Shown: piece after piece, positions 37,937-48,626 of the stretch
How the letters are laid out: every line of letters begins with the position of its first letter
Numbering within the stretch: the stretch's first letter is position 1
Source: Progne subis subis
Taxonomy: Eukaryota > Chordata > Aves > Passeriformes > Hirundinidae
Direction of reading: 5' to 3'
DNA: 64,000 nucleotides
Assembly (NCBI GenBank): GCA_022316685.1
Contig: JAKJHU010000134.1
Span: 372,001 to 436,000 of the forward strand
Notes under the pieces: model-generated
The model's input: the letters and a program-made list of their open reading frames with translations, nothing else
Databases searched by the model: none
What the model was told of the DNA's origin: nothing
Position numbers and translations under genes: made by a program

Positions 37937-38688
37937 AACTTACTTCTTTAGTTCAATATTTTCTTTCTTCATATTTTTCTTTTTTTTAATGTGATTTTCT
38001 TTTTTTACCTCAAGATTCATTAGTGAGAAGAGTTATACAAAGATTTAAATGAAGACAATTAAGGGCAAACTAAAGATACTCGCGGCACCATGGGAGCAGG
38101 TTGTGAACTCTTAAATCAGGCACTTTTAACCATGACCTGAGGGCACAGAGTTGTCCCAGCTGCTTTCACTGCAGGGAAAACCTTCCCTCACCTGTGTTTT
38201 AAGGAGGCTAATGTGACCCCTTTTATATTTAGCACAAATATAACAAAACACATGAGAACACTGCACAGCTCATAGCAAAGGGACAGACAAGGAAACATTT
38301 CCTGTGGAGAAAGATTCCTTTTCACTTTCAGCTCCGTGCCAGTGAAATAATCTTTTTCTTCCCCTCTAAGTAGGCTGCTGTTGCCCACACACTGATGATG
38401 CTCACTGAGATTATTAACATTCCTTGTTTGCAGCCTGAATCCCATTTCTATGGTACAAACTATGGCAAGCCTATTTCCTAATGTAATGATAACCAATTAA
38501 ATACCACCCAAGACTCAACATTTAATCAACCTCTGTCTTTTTTCCATAAATCTGATAAAATAATTTATCAATGATTTGCATTTTAGAAGTGCTTCAGTGC
38601 CTGCAAAAGCACAAATGTCAATTTTATTGTTCACACATACTTCCAAGGTTCAAAACAATTGAACAGAGAATTAATCATGCTGAATGCG

Positions 38689-38723
38689 TAAAAATAATAA
38701 TAATTAAAAAAAAAAAAAAAAAG
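38689..38723. repeat. A-rich (AAT)n/poly(A) tract
   Basis: AATAATAATAATT followed by about 18 A. Simple low-complexity sequence. Confidence 0.85.
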
Positions 38724-39149
38724 ACAAGAAAAAAATTAGAGGATGGTTTGCCGGTTATTATCTTGATTTACAGACTTAGCGTACTCTATGTTTGAAAGTG
38801 GAATGTCCTCTGCCCTTTTCCTCTACCCTTGTCCAATGTGAATTTTTTTGAAAAGTGAGAAGATTCAAGGACAGGAAAGAATCTCTGAGCCCTGGTATTC
38901 TGGTATAAAGTTCAGACTACCTCTGCATATCCCTTCTTTCTTGTTATGATATGAAAATTGAGCCAAATCTCTTGAATTTTTTTATTTGGAATCCAGGAGT
39001 GGTTGTGATATGCACAAGTTACAGGCACTGAGTGATGCCAGTGTGCACACCCCTGCTGAGAGGGGGACTGAGGCACGGTGTTGTGCAGTGCTTTGCCCTC
39101 ACCACGGTCACTGCACCTTTTGACGCCACGCAGTTGATAAGATTGTAAC
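38724..39149. other. Spacer left of the hybrid SINE
   Basis: About 425 bases of unremarkable sequence. No gene or named repeat recognised. Confidence 0.4.
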
Positions 39150-39290
39150 TCCCAGATTTGCTGAGGGCAGAGCATGGTGTTGATAACACCACAGCTGTGC
39201 GTTTGATCCCTGTATGGGCCTCAAGAGCTGGACTCCAGGATCCTTGTGAGTCCCTTCCAACTCAGAATATTCTGGGATTCTGTCATTCTG
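39150..39290 (+). mobile_element. tRNA-Ile-derived SINE with CR1 tail (TguSINE1-like)
   Basis: The left half is a decayed tRNA-Ile. GAGCATGGTG, loop TTGATAA and CACCA form an intact 5-bp anticodon stem with anticodon GAT at 39182-39184. GTTTGATCC is then a B-box-like T arm, followed by TGTATGGGCC, the acceptor side. The A-box side (39150-39170) is eroded. The right half has GAGCTGGACTCCAGGATCC, TTGTGAGTCCCTTCCAACTC and a tail with ATTCTGGGATTCTGTCATTC, which is the CR1-X type 3' end. This tRNA-Ile/CR1 arrangement matches the SINE described in zebra finch. It is not a functional tRNA gene. It needed CR1 machinery in trans. Confidence 0.85.
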
Positions 39291-39566
39291 TGAAGTTTGT
39301 TGCTGGAGCTCAGGACTTCTGGACAACCAACCAACATGATTAAGCAGACGCCATTTATTGTTTACATTAACTATATTTATACATTCTAAAACTACTGTTC
39401 ACGTGATCACTCATTACTTGATTGATGCCTCTGTCTTGTTCATGCTCAGCATGCACCTTTCAGGAAATATGATTAGTTACAGTCCAGTGCTTCATGGCCT
39501 TCCTTTATCTAGTTCTTGCAGTCTTGGTGCTCTGTTTCTCAGCCTCTTCTTTCTTACTTTAGAACA
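39291..39566 (-). mobile_element. Probable solo ERV LTR, minus orientation
   Basis: Read on minus, the block shows retroviral LTR order. A U3-like part leads to a TATAAATATA box at about 39364-39376, then AATAAATGGCG as the poly(A) signal (about 39351-39356), a U5-like pyrimidine/purine mix and an end in ...AACTTCA. The candidate borders are TG (39291) and CA (39566), about 276 bp, within the size range of alpha/beta-type LTRs. Flanks share only ATTC, so target duplication is unproven. No gag, pol or env remnant adjoins it. The class and name are not assigned. Confidence 0.5.
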
Positions 39567-39714
39567 ATTCATGTCTTAGTAACCTTGGTGAATTCCAGAG
39601 GGTTCTGATAAGAATGACTGAAGATGGTTTGGCTGGAGCACACTGTGGCCTAAGCTGTTCAAATACATTGCTGCAATTTGACCCTTTAAAGCCATCGTCT
39701 CCACTTCCATTTCA
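39567..39714. other. Spacer between LTR and CpG-rich patch
   Basis: Short AT-rich sequence. It might belong to a longer LTR if the right border at 39566 is wrong. Confidence 0.3.
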
Positions 39715-40190
39715 GCGCCCATTTCCCGTGCTGCCTGTCCTTGAGCATCACCCCCCGGCTCCCCCGGAGCGCCCTGGCACCGCTGAGGCCGTGAGCAGCT
39801 CCAAGCCTGGCCTGGCACATTCCCAGCCCTGCCAGCAGCAGGCTTGAGCAGAGCTGCTGGTGCCCTCCGTGCCCAGAGCTCCGCCAGGCCCCATGGCTCT
39901 GCTCCCATCTGTTGTTGTGGCAGCTGAAGCCTGGGCTCCTTCAGAGGGAGCCACAGAGGTGGCTTGTCACGTACAGGGGTGCCATGGTAACAGACGGGGG
40001 ACACTGAGCCTGCTCAGCACCCACATGGGCACACACACGGTCAGGAGGGACACAGGCTCTGTCCCACCCTTCAGGCACATCTCGGGGATGTGCTGAAGGT
40101 CACATTGCAGTGCAGTTTGTCACCCGCGTGGCAGAGATGCTCGGAGATTTAACGCCGAGGAGTCGCAGCTGCCCGTAGCACTCGTTTCAG
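39715..40190. promoter_or_regulatory. CpG-rich patch
   Basis: Two CpG clusters stand out in an AT-rich neighbourhood: about seven CpG in 39,715-39,810 and about eight in 40,120-40,190. GC-rich sequence lies between them. It could be a small CpG island or orphan promoter, a GC-rich transposon fragment, or a conserved element. The 142-codon minus-strand frame (39576-40004) is Ala/Gly/Pro-rich with no motif and is best explained by GC content. Confidence 0.25.
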
Positions 40191-41464
40191 CTGAGTGCCC
40201 TCCCTGAACATGATGTTATGGACAGATTTCCTCAGGAGCTCCAATAACCTGCCTACACAAAGACAGACTTTTTTACATTTTAGTGTGAAAAGATGATTTG
40301 TCTATTTGGGAAATGCGTGCATTCATTGAAAGTCATTCTAGGCAGAGTGGAGAACTGAATGAAATTAATTAATACACCTAGCAAACCTTTTTTAAAAGTC
40401 CATACTTCTGAGAATAGGAAATAATATTTTTTTTGCATATTTCACTCTAATAATAAAAGTCACAGACCCTCTAAATAAAAGTCAAAGATATATAGGCATG
40501 AACTTCAAAAATAACTAAGCCTAAAAGGATTATAGAATGCATGCTCCTAAGGAGATGTTCTCTACTTATAATATCTTATTTTCTGAGGCAAATATTAGAT
40601 TAGTTGCTGGCTGGTACATGAGGAAAATGCAAAATGGAATAACAGTGATAAACTTCATGTCATTTCTGAGATGAGATCTTCATTCTAACAAAGAATTTGT
40701 TTTAAGCTAATCATGGAGGAATGTTTAGTATGTGCTAGAAGATACATCTAAGCTGCCTTTGGGATCCTAGCATGGAAAAACCACAAAGGTTAAAATTCAA
40801 AACTAAAGCATGGTCATTTCTGTTTCTAAGTTACTGCCATGAATGTCTCAAAGATGTTGAATTCAATGGCCCAGCAAATCTTATCGTGATGGTATTTAGA
40901 ATGTCAAAAATGCTCTCAGAAAGATAACGAGGACTTAACAAGCACTATCAATCACCTCCAAACACCTGAAAACCCAGCTGATATCACAAGGTTATGCAGG
41001 AGGAGCTGATGAAGATATGAATTTCATTTGGCTTGCAGAGCTATTTCCTTCTCTTTTTTTTAATTTAAGAGATGACTTTATTTTCAAAAAGATTTTTGCA
41101 TACAAACTTAAATATGATCCTGGTGTACATGATGTCACCTCTTTGAAAACCCTGTCATTTGAAATTTTGCAAGAATTGAAGGACCAGAATTTCTCTGATC
41201 CCCAGAGTCTGCCCTGCAGCTTCGGATGGTGATTTTCCTCTTCCCTTTTTTTAAACATTATGGTCTGACTTGCAATAGAACTGTTTTCAGCTACTATGTT
41301 TTATAATTAAAAAATGTGTTTATGTACCCCAGTCCTCCCACTAAGGCTCTGATAATGGAACAGAGGTGTTGAAAATGGTCCATCCACTCCTTCAATTGCT
41401 GGGAATGGGAGAGCAGGGCTGAACAGCACAGCGAGAGGGATATTGCTTTGGCGCTCCTGTTTGC
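40191..41464. other. AT-rich non-coding sequence
   Basis: No gene or repeat recognised over about 1.3 kb. Opposite-strand frames of 71 and 88 codons overlap each other at 40992-41258, which argues for chance. Confidence 0.5.
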
Positions 41465-41570
41465 AGTCTGGGGCCCCGATCCTGCAGACATTTAGGCAGT
41501 TGAGCAATTTTACACAAGTGAATAATCTGATTTAGTTCAAAGGGAGTACTCACATATGTTAAATGTCTCA
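41465..41570. repeat. Fossil of an ancient amniote palindromic repeat
   Basis: GGGGCCCCGATCCTGCAGAC, then ATTTAGGCAGTTGAGCAATT, TTACACAAGTGAATAA and AAAGGGAGTACTCACATATG, follow the layout of an old repeat widespread in turtles, crocodilians and birds ('cgatcctgcaaacacttac...gtgagtaa...tgggactactcacg'). I recall the pattern but not its name. It is cut off immediately left of an ERV LTR. Confidence 0.6.
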
Positions 41571-41575
41571 CCTGC

Positions 41576-42085
41576 TGTGGTGGTTTAACCCCAGCAGGCA
41601 GCTAAATACCACAGTCACACCATCTCCTGCCGAGGGATGGGAGCAGAGCAGGGAAACAAAGGTAAGGATTGTGTGCTGCGACAAGAACAGCTTAATAATT
41701 GAAATAAAATAAAACATAATAATATTTACTGTAAAATAAAATAATAATAATTTTAATGGAAAGAAAATGGAAAGAAAACAAGAATATGAAAATAAAAATA
41801 AAACCTGAGAAGGGCAAATTATTGACAATAGAGTGCTCACCACCCCCTGACTAATGCTCTGGGATACCCCTGGGGCCAGTTCAGATCAGCTGTCCTGGCT
41901 TTGACCCCTCTTGGCTCCTTGTGCCCCTCCTGGCTAGCAGGCTTCGGGGAAACGGAGTCCTTGACCACTCAGCAACACCCAAGCCATCAGTGTGTTATCA
42001 ACATCATTCTCTTTCTCAGCCGTACCACAGCACTGTGGCAGATACTAGGAAGAAAATTCACTCTACCCCAACCAAAACAAAGACA
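41576..42085 (-). mobile_element. Solo avian ERV LTR, minus orientation
   Basis: Strong resemblance to a common avian LTR. The plus strand opens TGTGGTGGTTTAACCCCAGC. It continues through an A-rich AATAAAATAAAA zone, CTCACCACCCCCTGACTAAT, GGCCAGTTC...CAGCTGTCCTGGC and GTGTGTTATCAACATCATTC, and closes ACTAGGAAGAAAATTCACTC ... AAAGACA. So on minus it begins TGTC and ends CACA. In the consensus I remember, a TATA-containing segment lies between the CCCCCTGA block and the GGCCAGTTC block. Here that distance is shortened and no TATA box is visible, so the promoter is probably lost. Flanking 5-mers CCTGC/CCTCT match only partly. No internal retroviral sequence adjoins it. Confidence 0.88.
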
Positions 42086-43532
42086 CCTCTCTCCTTGTTC
42101 CTAAGCTGGAGACCTGACTGCACCCAGGCTGTGGCTTCCTGTGTAGGGAACTTGACTGGATGAAACCCTGTTTTTTAATTTTCTCTTAATGGTTGTCAAA
42201 GGAACAGTATCAAAATCTCTGATCTACTTTTATGAAATACAAAACAAGAGTTTGCATTACTAGAGTGCACATGAGGCTTAATTGGAAAGTGTATCTGGGT
42301 TTCAACTTCAGGAAAGAAAACAGGGCTCAAAAGCAAAATAAAATTGTTAGGATATAACAAAATATTTTTTGTTACATGGAGCGTACATTCTGCTCATATG
42401 GACTTTGGCCATACCTAAAGGTAATGTAAAAGTGGGATGTCATCAAAAAATTACTCTGAATATGTTTCAACAACAAAAGCTCTCACTATTATTTACAACA
42501 CTTACAATCTATTAATTTGTGCATCTATGCCATCACAGAAAAGTGATTCCATGGAAACTTCCATAGCAAAATTCCAAAAGCAGGTAACAGACAAAATCTT
42601 TGCCATAATTAACAAATATTGTAGGAAGACACAAGATTTGTGACTGCAATCAAAAGGCAGACAAACATTTACTTTGGAGAGTTTACTTTTGAATTCTTGA
42701 TTCTGATACTTTGGTGAGTTTAATACTTCAAGGAAAATGCTGCATAAATACAGTACTGGCCCACAGTCTTCTAATAGGAATTAAAAACCCCACACACAAC
42801 GCTGAATTTGAAATTTTAATATGCTGCTCTTATACTCCTTCAGCAAGAATCAGCTTCTTCTCTTCAGAGAGTCTCAGAGGCCTCTGACATGACCCAAACT
42901 AAACCATCATTGTTTAGGTATTCCTCTTTCCAAACACAACAGTGAAATCCTCTGCTTTCTGTTGCAATTTACATTCTCTGCTCTGCGGGAACAACTTCAC
43001 TTATTAACTGCAGAGTCTTAGACATGAGGAACCCTCCTTAATGCTCTCAACATTTTGTCCAAAGGGCATCAGAGTTTGTACTCTGTCCATACATCACTGA
43101 GAAAACCACTGGTCAAGTGGAAGGGCACCAAGAAACCCTACATCTCCTCACAGCTCCACAGACATAAAACAGGAGTGAGCTTTGTACATTAAACAGAATT
43201 ATCATTGCCTGAGATGGGATGAAACAAAGGAAGACCATTCAGTATAGCAGGGAATAATTAAGTATAGCTAAGTAAATATCAAAAACAATATTCTGAAATC
43301 AAGACCAGTGCATTAAAATAACATTTATGCTGGTTATACTAATTAAAATAACAAATACTTTGAATATACTTCAATATGTAAAAGCCAGAGTCATTCTGGA
43401 TGTAAGGTGTTGCTCCCAGAAGAGCAATGATGCCTTTTGTCCATTGGTTTTGGTTAAAGGGGCGGTACTTTGTCTTGATATTCAGCCTATAGAAGATTTT
43501 GTGCTACAACACACTTCTGTAGCCATTTACTG
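42086..43532. other. AT-rich non-coding sequence
   Basis: About 1.4 kb without recognised genes or repeats. Open frames are below 70 codons. Confidence 0.5.
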
Positions 43533-43900
43533 GTGAATTGTTAAGGTTGGAAAATACCTTTGAGATCATTGAGCCCAACCATTCCCCCAGCAGGGCCAAG
43601 CCCAGTACTGATCCCTGTCCCCAGTGCCACAGCTGGGGGGTTTTTAATTCCCCCAGGGACAGGGCCTCCAGCACTGGCTGGGTAGATGTGGACAGGTGTT
43701 CTCTCTCCTCCTGTCCCTGTTCCTGGGAGCACAGCCCGACCCCCCCGGCTGTCCCCTCCTGTCAGGGACTTGTGCAGAGCCACAGTGTTCCCCTGAGCCT
43801 CCTTTTCTCCAGGCTGAGCCCTTTCCAGCTCCCTCAGCCTCTCCTGGGGCTCCATTGCCTTCCCCAGCCCCGTTTCCTTTGGGAGCAACACAGAGCCCTG
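43533..43900 (-). mobile_element. CR1 LINE, 5'-truncated 3' end
   Basis: On minus, this is a CR1 3' end. Plus-strand TTGTTAAGGTTGGAAAATAC, CTTTGAGATCATTGAGCCC and AACCATT correspond to the inverted CR1 terminus. They are followed by the GCCTCCAGCACTGGCTGGG and CTCCAGGCTGAGCCCTTTCC, AGCTCCCTCAGCCTCTCCTG blocks. The orientation is opposite to the 48.4 kb copy. Minus-strand frames of 88-116 codons and the 128-codon plus frame come from the GC-rich repeat. Confidence 0.92.
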
Positions 43901-45340
43901 CCACAGACATTTCCTGAGGGCTGAAACTCAGTTTGCACGGGCATGAGTGATGTACAAAGGCAGAGAGACTGGAGACTCAGGTCCCAGCTGAGGAGATTAC
44001 CCTCCAAGCAGGATGGAAGCATCTCCTGCTGCCCTTTATTAACAACAGACACATCCACACATAGAACCCTTTGAATAATTTACAGGAAGGAAACAGATCA
44101 GCTGAGTCAAAGTCTCATTTTATACTGTAGAAAGGGCACTAAAAATCTGGCCTTCAATATTACACAAACAGCTTCTTTCCCAATATATTTGTGGGAGCTA
44201 TTTTTATTCAGATGGAGAGTTTTGTGTCTGTGTAATGTTGAGACTGAAGGCTTTCTCCTCACTTCTGCTGTCAGCAGCATGTCAGCCCTAATCAGAGCTG
44301 CTTGGGAACTCCTCCCAACCCTCTCCTTGGCCTGGTTTTTACCCAGGCTGTGGCAAACAGCAGAGAAGGAGGCCAAGAGATCAGGACTGCTCTTTCCAGC
44401 AGGAGCCCTGCAGCTACATCAGCTTAAGCAGACCATGAAACTGGACCCTGAGGTAGGCAATTTGAATTCTGCCAAGGGAAACTATAATGTGTTTTCTCCT
44501 AAGTAATTCTTTATGATTATAAAAATATGTTTAAAAAAATTTCCATGTGTCTGCCAAAATTTACTGGATTTAACCATTGAACCAGAGTTTTAAAGTCACC
44601 TCATTTCATTCAGTTTTGTAAAAAAATCTGAATATTAATTTAACAGCTAAATAAAAACTAAAAACAAATACATTCAATCACTATTAAGGTCATAATCTTA
44701 TTGCCCTCAGAAATGCCATTCTTTATAACATATCTTTCATGGTTTTTTCCTTATAACATACTTGTCTCTAAGGGAGAATTACATTTATTTGAAGTTTGTT
44801 TTTGTTGAGTCCATTGTAGCACCTTGTCACTGAGACACACAAAGCAATCACGCGTAGACAAGAGATCTTTGCAATGCAGAGGTCCTTCAGATTCCAGCTC
44901 ACTGCTCCGAGAGCCGAGAGAGGAGGAAGAGGAAGAGAGCCTCTTTGTTTATTCTTTACTTTTTATACATTTGTGGGTCTGGCAGAAGACTGGCTTTTTG
45001 GGTTTCCACCCCTCAGCCTCAGTGGCCAGACCAACTGTCAGTTACAGTTGTTTTTCAGGTTAGAAATATGCAAAGGACAAAGAATGAGAAACAAAGGATT
45101 TGTTTATGTTACATCTGTGGGAAAGGTAGAAAACTGCTCTAATATTGTACAGTAACTAAAAGATCTGACTCCATTATGAAATTCAAAAGGCTAAATAAAA
45201 AACTCAGAAAAAACAGGGTAACAGCACCTTTCAAAGTAAGGGTGATAAAACATAACACACATATATAAGGTATAATATTAATAAAAAAAAAAAGTCACTA
45301 CCTCAATTCAACGATTTTGGACTTGAGTAAGCAAGGCAAG

Positions 45341-45375
45341 TCCTTCCTCCCTTCCTTCCTTCCTTCCTTCCTTCC
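45341..45375. repeat. (CCTT)n tetranucleotide microsatellite
   Basis: About eight pyrimidine-only CCTT units. Homopyrimidine/homopurine mirror-type tracts can form triplex DNA and are polymorphic. Confidence 0.93.
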
Positions 45376-46970
45376 ATAAAAGTTCAGTTTGGATAGTTCT
45401 CCCTATACATTGAAAAATTCAGATTTGATTCCAAACTCAAACTTTAGGTTCCCAGCCCTGGCGATATCACTTTATTTTGTATTATCTGGGACATATCTTC
45501 AAAAAGAAGTCTGAAATGTAAAAAAGAATATTCTTCCATTTTTTTTTTCCCCTTCATCCTCATGAAATGGAATATTTTACCTATCAACACATTTCTCAAT
45601 GTTAAAATAGCATCTAGATAGATTCTACTACGTGTTTTATATACAAACAATAAAATAGTTTTTCTAATTATGCACCAAACTGATAAATTATAACAATCTT
45701 CTCCTCAAAACCAATAATCTTTCCTTTCATTTAAATGAAAGATTTCTCCTTCCATAGGCAGATTCCAGTGTACAATGTGAGATGTGAAGCCTGGGAAGAA
45801 CGAGGCCTCATTCACCTGCACTTGTCCAGCTGCCTCATTTAGGTAACCTCTCCTTTCCCCATCATATGTAGGTCACAGCTCCAAAAGAATGCTTGCATTT
45901 CTAACTTACCACACACTGTTTTAGTTTAAATATAAAGCCAACTTCCATCAGAATTTCAATTAGTAAACACTAAGCCAGTAAAAACAATTGTCTTTCCCAT
46001 GATGCACAAAGAGAATTCCTCAGCACCATTTCATCCTATACCGCTACTGAGAAATCTAGGAATATGGACAGCCACACGCTAAAGTTGTTTCTAAAGATCA
46101 TGAAGCTTAATGGACTGATTTAATGGGCTTTATTACTGATTCAAATTTCAGCACAACCAGCACAGGCAAAGGATTTGGGACGTCAAACACAGACCTGCAT
46201 GCCAATCTGGAGCAGAAGAGGTAAAAAACAGATACAGGCTACGCAACTGATTTGCTAATTGCACATGTAAAGTATATGATTATTTGTGGTAGGAAAGACC
46301 AGGCTTAATTTTGTAGTTTCTTGTCCCTACGTTTTCTATCAGTAACACACAAATACAAACTTCATGCATCTCTGGAAATTCAAGGGCTGATTCACTCCTC
46401 AGTCTTTGGAACATCTGTGGTTACAAACACACTGTGTTTGCTCCTAACCCCAGCCAGAGCAGAGCCCACAATGTGGTTATGCTTCATAGTGAAAGCACAG
46501 AAGCAAATTTCACCTGTAGGGAGACTGGTGAAGGAACAGCCACACCCAATACCTTCACATTCCAATAATTCAACACTTATAGCTGCAGTTTAGAAAAGTA
46601 CTATTAAAAAAAGTCACATCTAGGAAAAGATAGCCACCATGCTTCAAGTTGTGGTAAGGAGCTACTGTTTTCCCTTTGTACTCAGGGAGGATTAAAAGTA
46701 TAGATATAGTAATAAACAGACCTCACAAGTGAGATTTTTTTGGCTGTTGGTTTGCAAGTCTGGTTTCTCCTTAAGAGTGGATGTCGTGTGCGTCAGAAGA
46801 ATTTCAGTTTCTATCATAGTTCTTAAAATCTGGTCTGATCCAGCTGAGATTTTCTCACACATGACCTCTCCTGTCTGACAGAAAGACTCGCTGCTCTCAA
46901 GATAACAGAAAACTCCAACTATCTCCCTAAAAGCTCATACCTTTAGGCTTCTGCCTAGTCTGGAGTTCAT

Positions 46971-46974
<4 letters not shown>

Positions 46975-47002
<28 letters not shown>
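46975..47002. repeat. Poly(T) run, 28 bases
   Basis: Twenty-eight T followed by GCCTCCAG. No minus-strand retroposed body recognised to the left or right. Confidence 0.95.
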
Positions 47003-47929
47003 GCCTCCAGGAACATCACTTCATATTACACTGAAGACAGCAATGCAGGAAACTCATACCCACATCCTTCTGCCACAGAGAGAGGGAATTCCAGCCTGGC
47101 ATGGCATCCTGTCCCAGTTCCTCCTTTGCTCTCCTCATTTCTCTTCCAATGTCTGTTTGTACTTTTTCTACTTGACATTCTTTTATCACAGGTTCACTCC
47201 TACAAAGTCGCAACCCATAACCACCCATCTTTGCTGTCCTGACTCGGCCACAACCTTTTACAACACATGGTTTTAGTTTTGCCAACACAGCTGGATGAGG
47301 AAAGGAAATGCTTCACAAATGCTGCTCTGGTTTCTGCTGTGTCCTTTTAACTTTTTACAAATGAAGGTCACAGCTACAGAGCATTTAAAAAGACTTGAAA
47401 CCCATGCTGTGGTGCTCCTGCATTGCAATAGTCAAGGGGGCAGGTAGAGGAACAACTGAACTGTCAGGGTAGAGCTGGCTGGAAATATTCTGAATATTCT
47501 CAGGTAAAACCAGAGGATGGGATCTGCCTTGATTTTTCCCCTACATCTCAACTTACTTGTGCCAAAAGATGCTGTGATAGATTAAGTTGTTAGGGGAAAA
47601 TTGACTTCCTAACAGCCTGGGAATTAAGACAGTGAATAAAGGTGTGGACTTGGGTGTAAATTACTGTTCAAAATAGAGAATAGCAAAGGCTGGAACCTGA
47701 GGCTTCTGTGTTTCCTAAGAGCAGTCCTAACTCCAGACAACCTGAGTGCTTTTTATCATACTTGTAATCAAATCTTTGAACAGACCTGGGGTTTGTCTTC
47801 AAGGAGAATAAAAACATGCTTGAAATTTCAAATAAATTTTGCAAGGTGCAAAGCCTACTTCATGACAGCACCATGGTTTTATCATGGCTAAACTATGTGT
47901 GCTCTAAAGGAATTAACCAAGGTCACCTT

Positions 47930-48258
47930 TAGGCTCTGTGTCATTGCCTTTGCTGTCCTAGCAAGATGCGAGCAAGTGACCCAAATATATTGGGTGTACT
48001 GAAATGTGGTGCTATTTCTTACTCCAAAACACATCCATATACTCAAATTATTGCTGGAAGTCTGCTGGAAGTAGTTACAAAAATATCTTCAACCACAGCT
48101 CCACTTGCATGAATTTGAAAGGAAATTTGTGCTAAGGAAATCAAAGGATGGGGAAATGAAGAATCAAGAACTCACTAATTTGATAACACTCAAAAGCTTT
48201 TCTGTGTTTGGAGTGCAAATGACAGTAACTCGTGGTCATTTTCAAGCTACACAATTGT
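47930..48258 (+). repeat. Inverted repeat, left arm
   Basis: Its reverse complement recurs at 50318-50661. The well-aligned core (47969-48258 against 50318-50628) shows about 26 mismatches in about 290 aligned bases by eye. The right arm also has an extra segment of about 19 bases (near 50,540-50,560). Similarity weakens outward to a shared TAGGCTC at about 47,930. The arm encodes nothing recognisable. It could be an inverted local duplication or two opposed copies of an unnamed transposable element. Confidence 0.92.
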
Positions 48259-48264
48259 GTAGCT
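48245..48264. repeat. 20-bp perfect palindrome at the inner end of the left arm
   Basis: AGCTACACAATTGTGTAGCT is exactly self-complementary. It sits where the left arm's similarity to the right arm stops, and the right arm lacks the second half of the palindrome. Confidence 0.95.
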
Positions 48265-48344
48265 ACAGCACGTGTGGCAATAATTGGTTTCAAATACTCA
48301 TATCTTTTAGAAAGCAGGCTGGAGCCAGTAGGGGGGTCAGGCTC

Positions 48345-48626
48345 TGCTCCCAGGTAATCAGTGAGAGGGCAGGAGGAAACAGCCTCAGGTTGTGCTAGAA
48401 GAGCTTTACTTTCAATATTAGGGAAAATTTCTTCGCTGAGAGAGTTGTCAAGTATTGGCACAGCTGCCCAGAGCAGTGCTGGAGTGCCTACCCCTGGAGG
48501 GATTTAAAAGCTCTGTGGGTGTGGCGCTTGGGGAGAGGGGTCAGTGCTGGCCTTGGCAGTGCTGGGGAAACAGCTGGACTCTATGATCTCAAAGGTCCTT
48601 TCCAGCCTAAAAAATTCTATGATATT
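48345..48626 (+). mobile_element. CR1 LINE, 5'-truncated 3' end
   Basis: Plus-oriented CR1. GGCAGGAGGAAACAGCCTCA, GGTTGTGCTAGAAGAGC, ATTAGGGAAAATTTCTTCGC, TGCCCAGAGCAGTGCTGGAG and CCTGGAGGGATTTAAAAGC lead to GGACTCTATGATCTCAAAGG, TCCTTTCCAGCC and the terminal ATTCTATGAT. About 280 bp with no coding capacity. It lies in the spacer of the inverted repeat, close to the left arm. Confidence 0.95.

Larger units (their letters stand above)
43901..47929. other. Non-coding sequence with simple repeats
   Basis: No gene recognised across about 4 kb. A plus frame of 105 codons at 44189-44506 begins without clear start context and has no known domain. The CCTT array and T run are listed separately. Confidence 0.55.

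Noticed and set aside
37542..37951. Frames encoding KPNQT-type peptide repeats
   Set aside because: Direct translation of the AAACC pentanucleotide microsatellite, not a protein repeat gene.
39165..39220. Functional tRNA-Ile gene
   Set aside because: The anticodon arm is intact but the D arm and A box are eroded, the T stem is mispaired, and a CR1 tail follows. It is a SINE head.
39576..40004. 142-codon minus-strand frame
   Set aside because: Ala/Gly/Pro/Gln-rich peptide expected from a CpG-rich stretch. No domain, no splice context, and competing frames on the other strand.
43538..43924. 128-codon plus-strand frame
   Set aside because: Antisense to a CR1 copy; repeat sequence.
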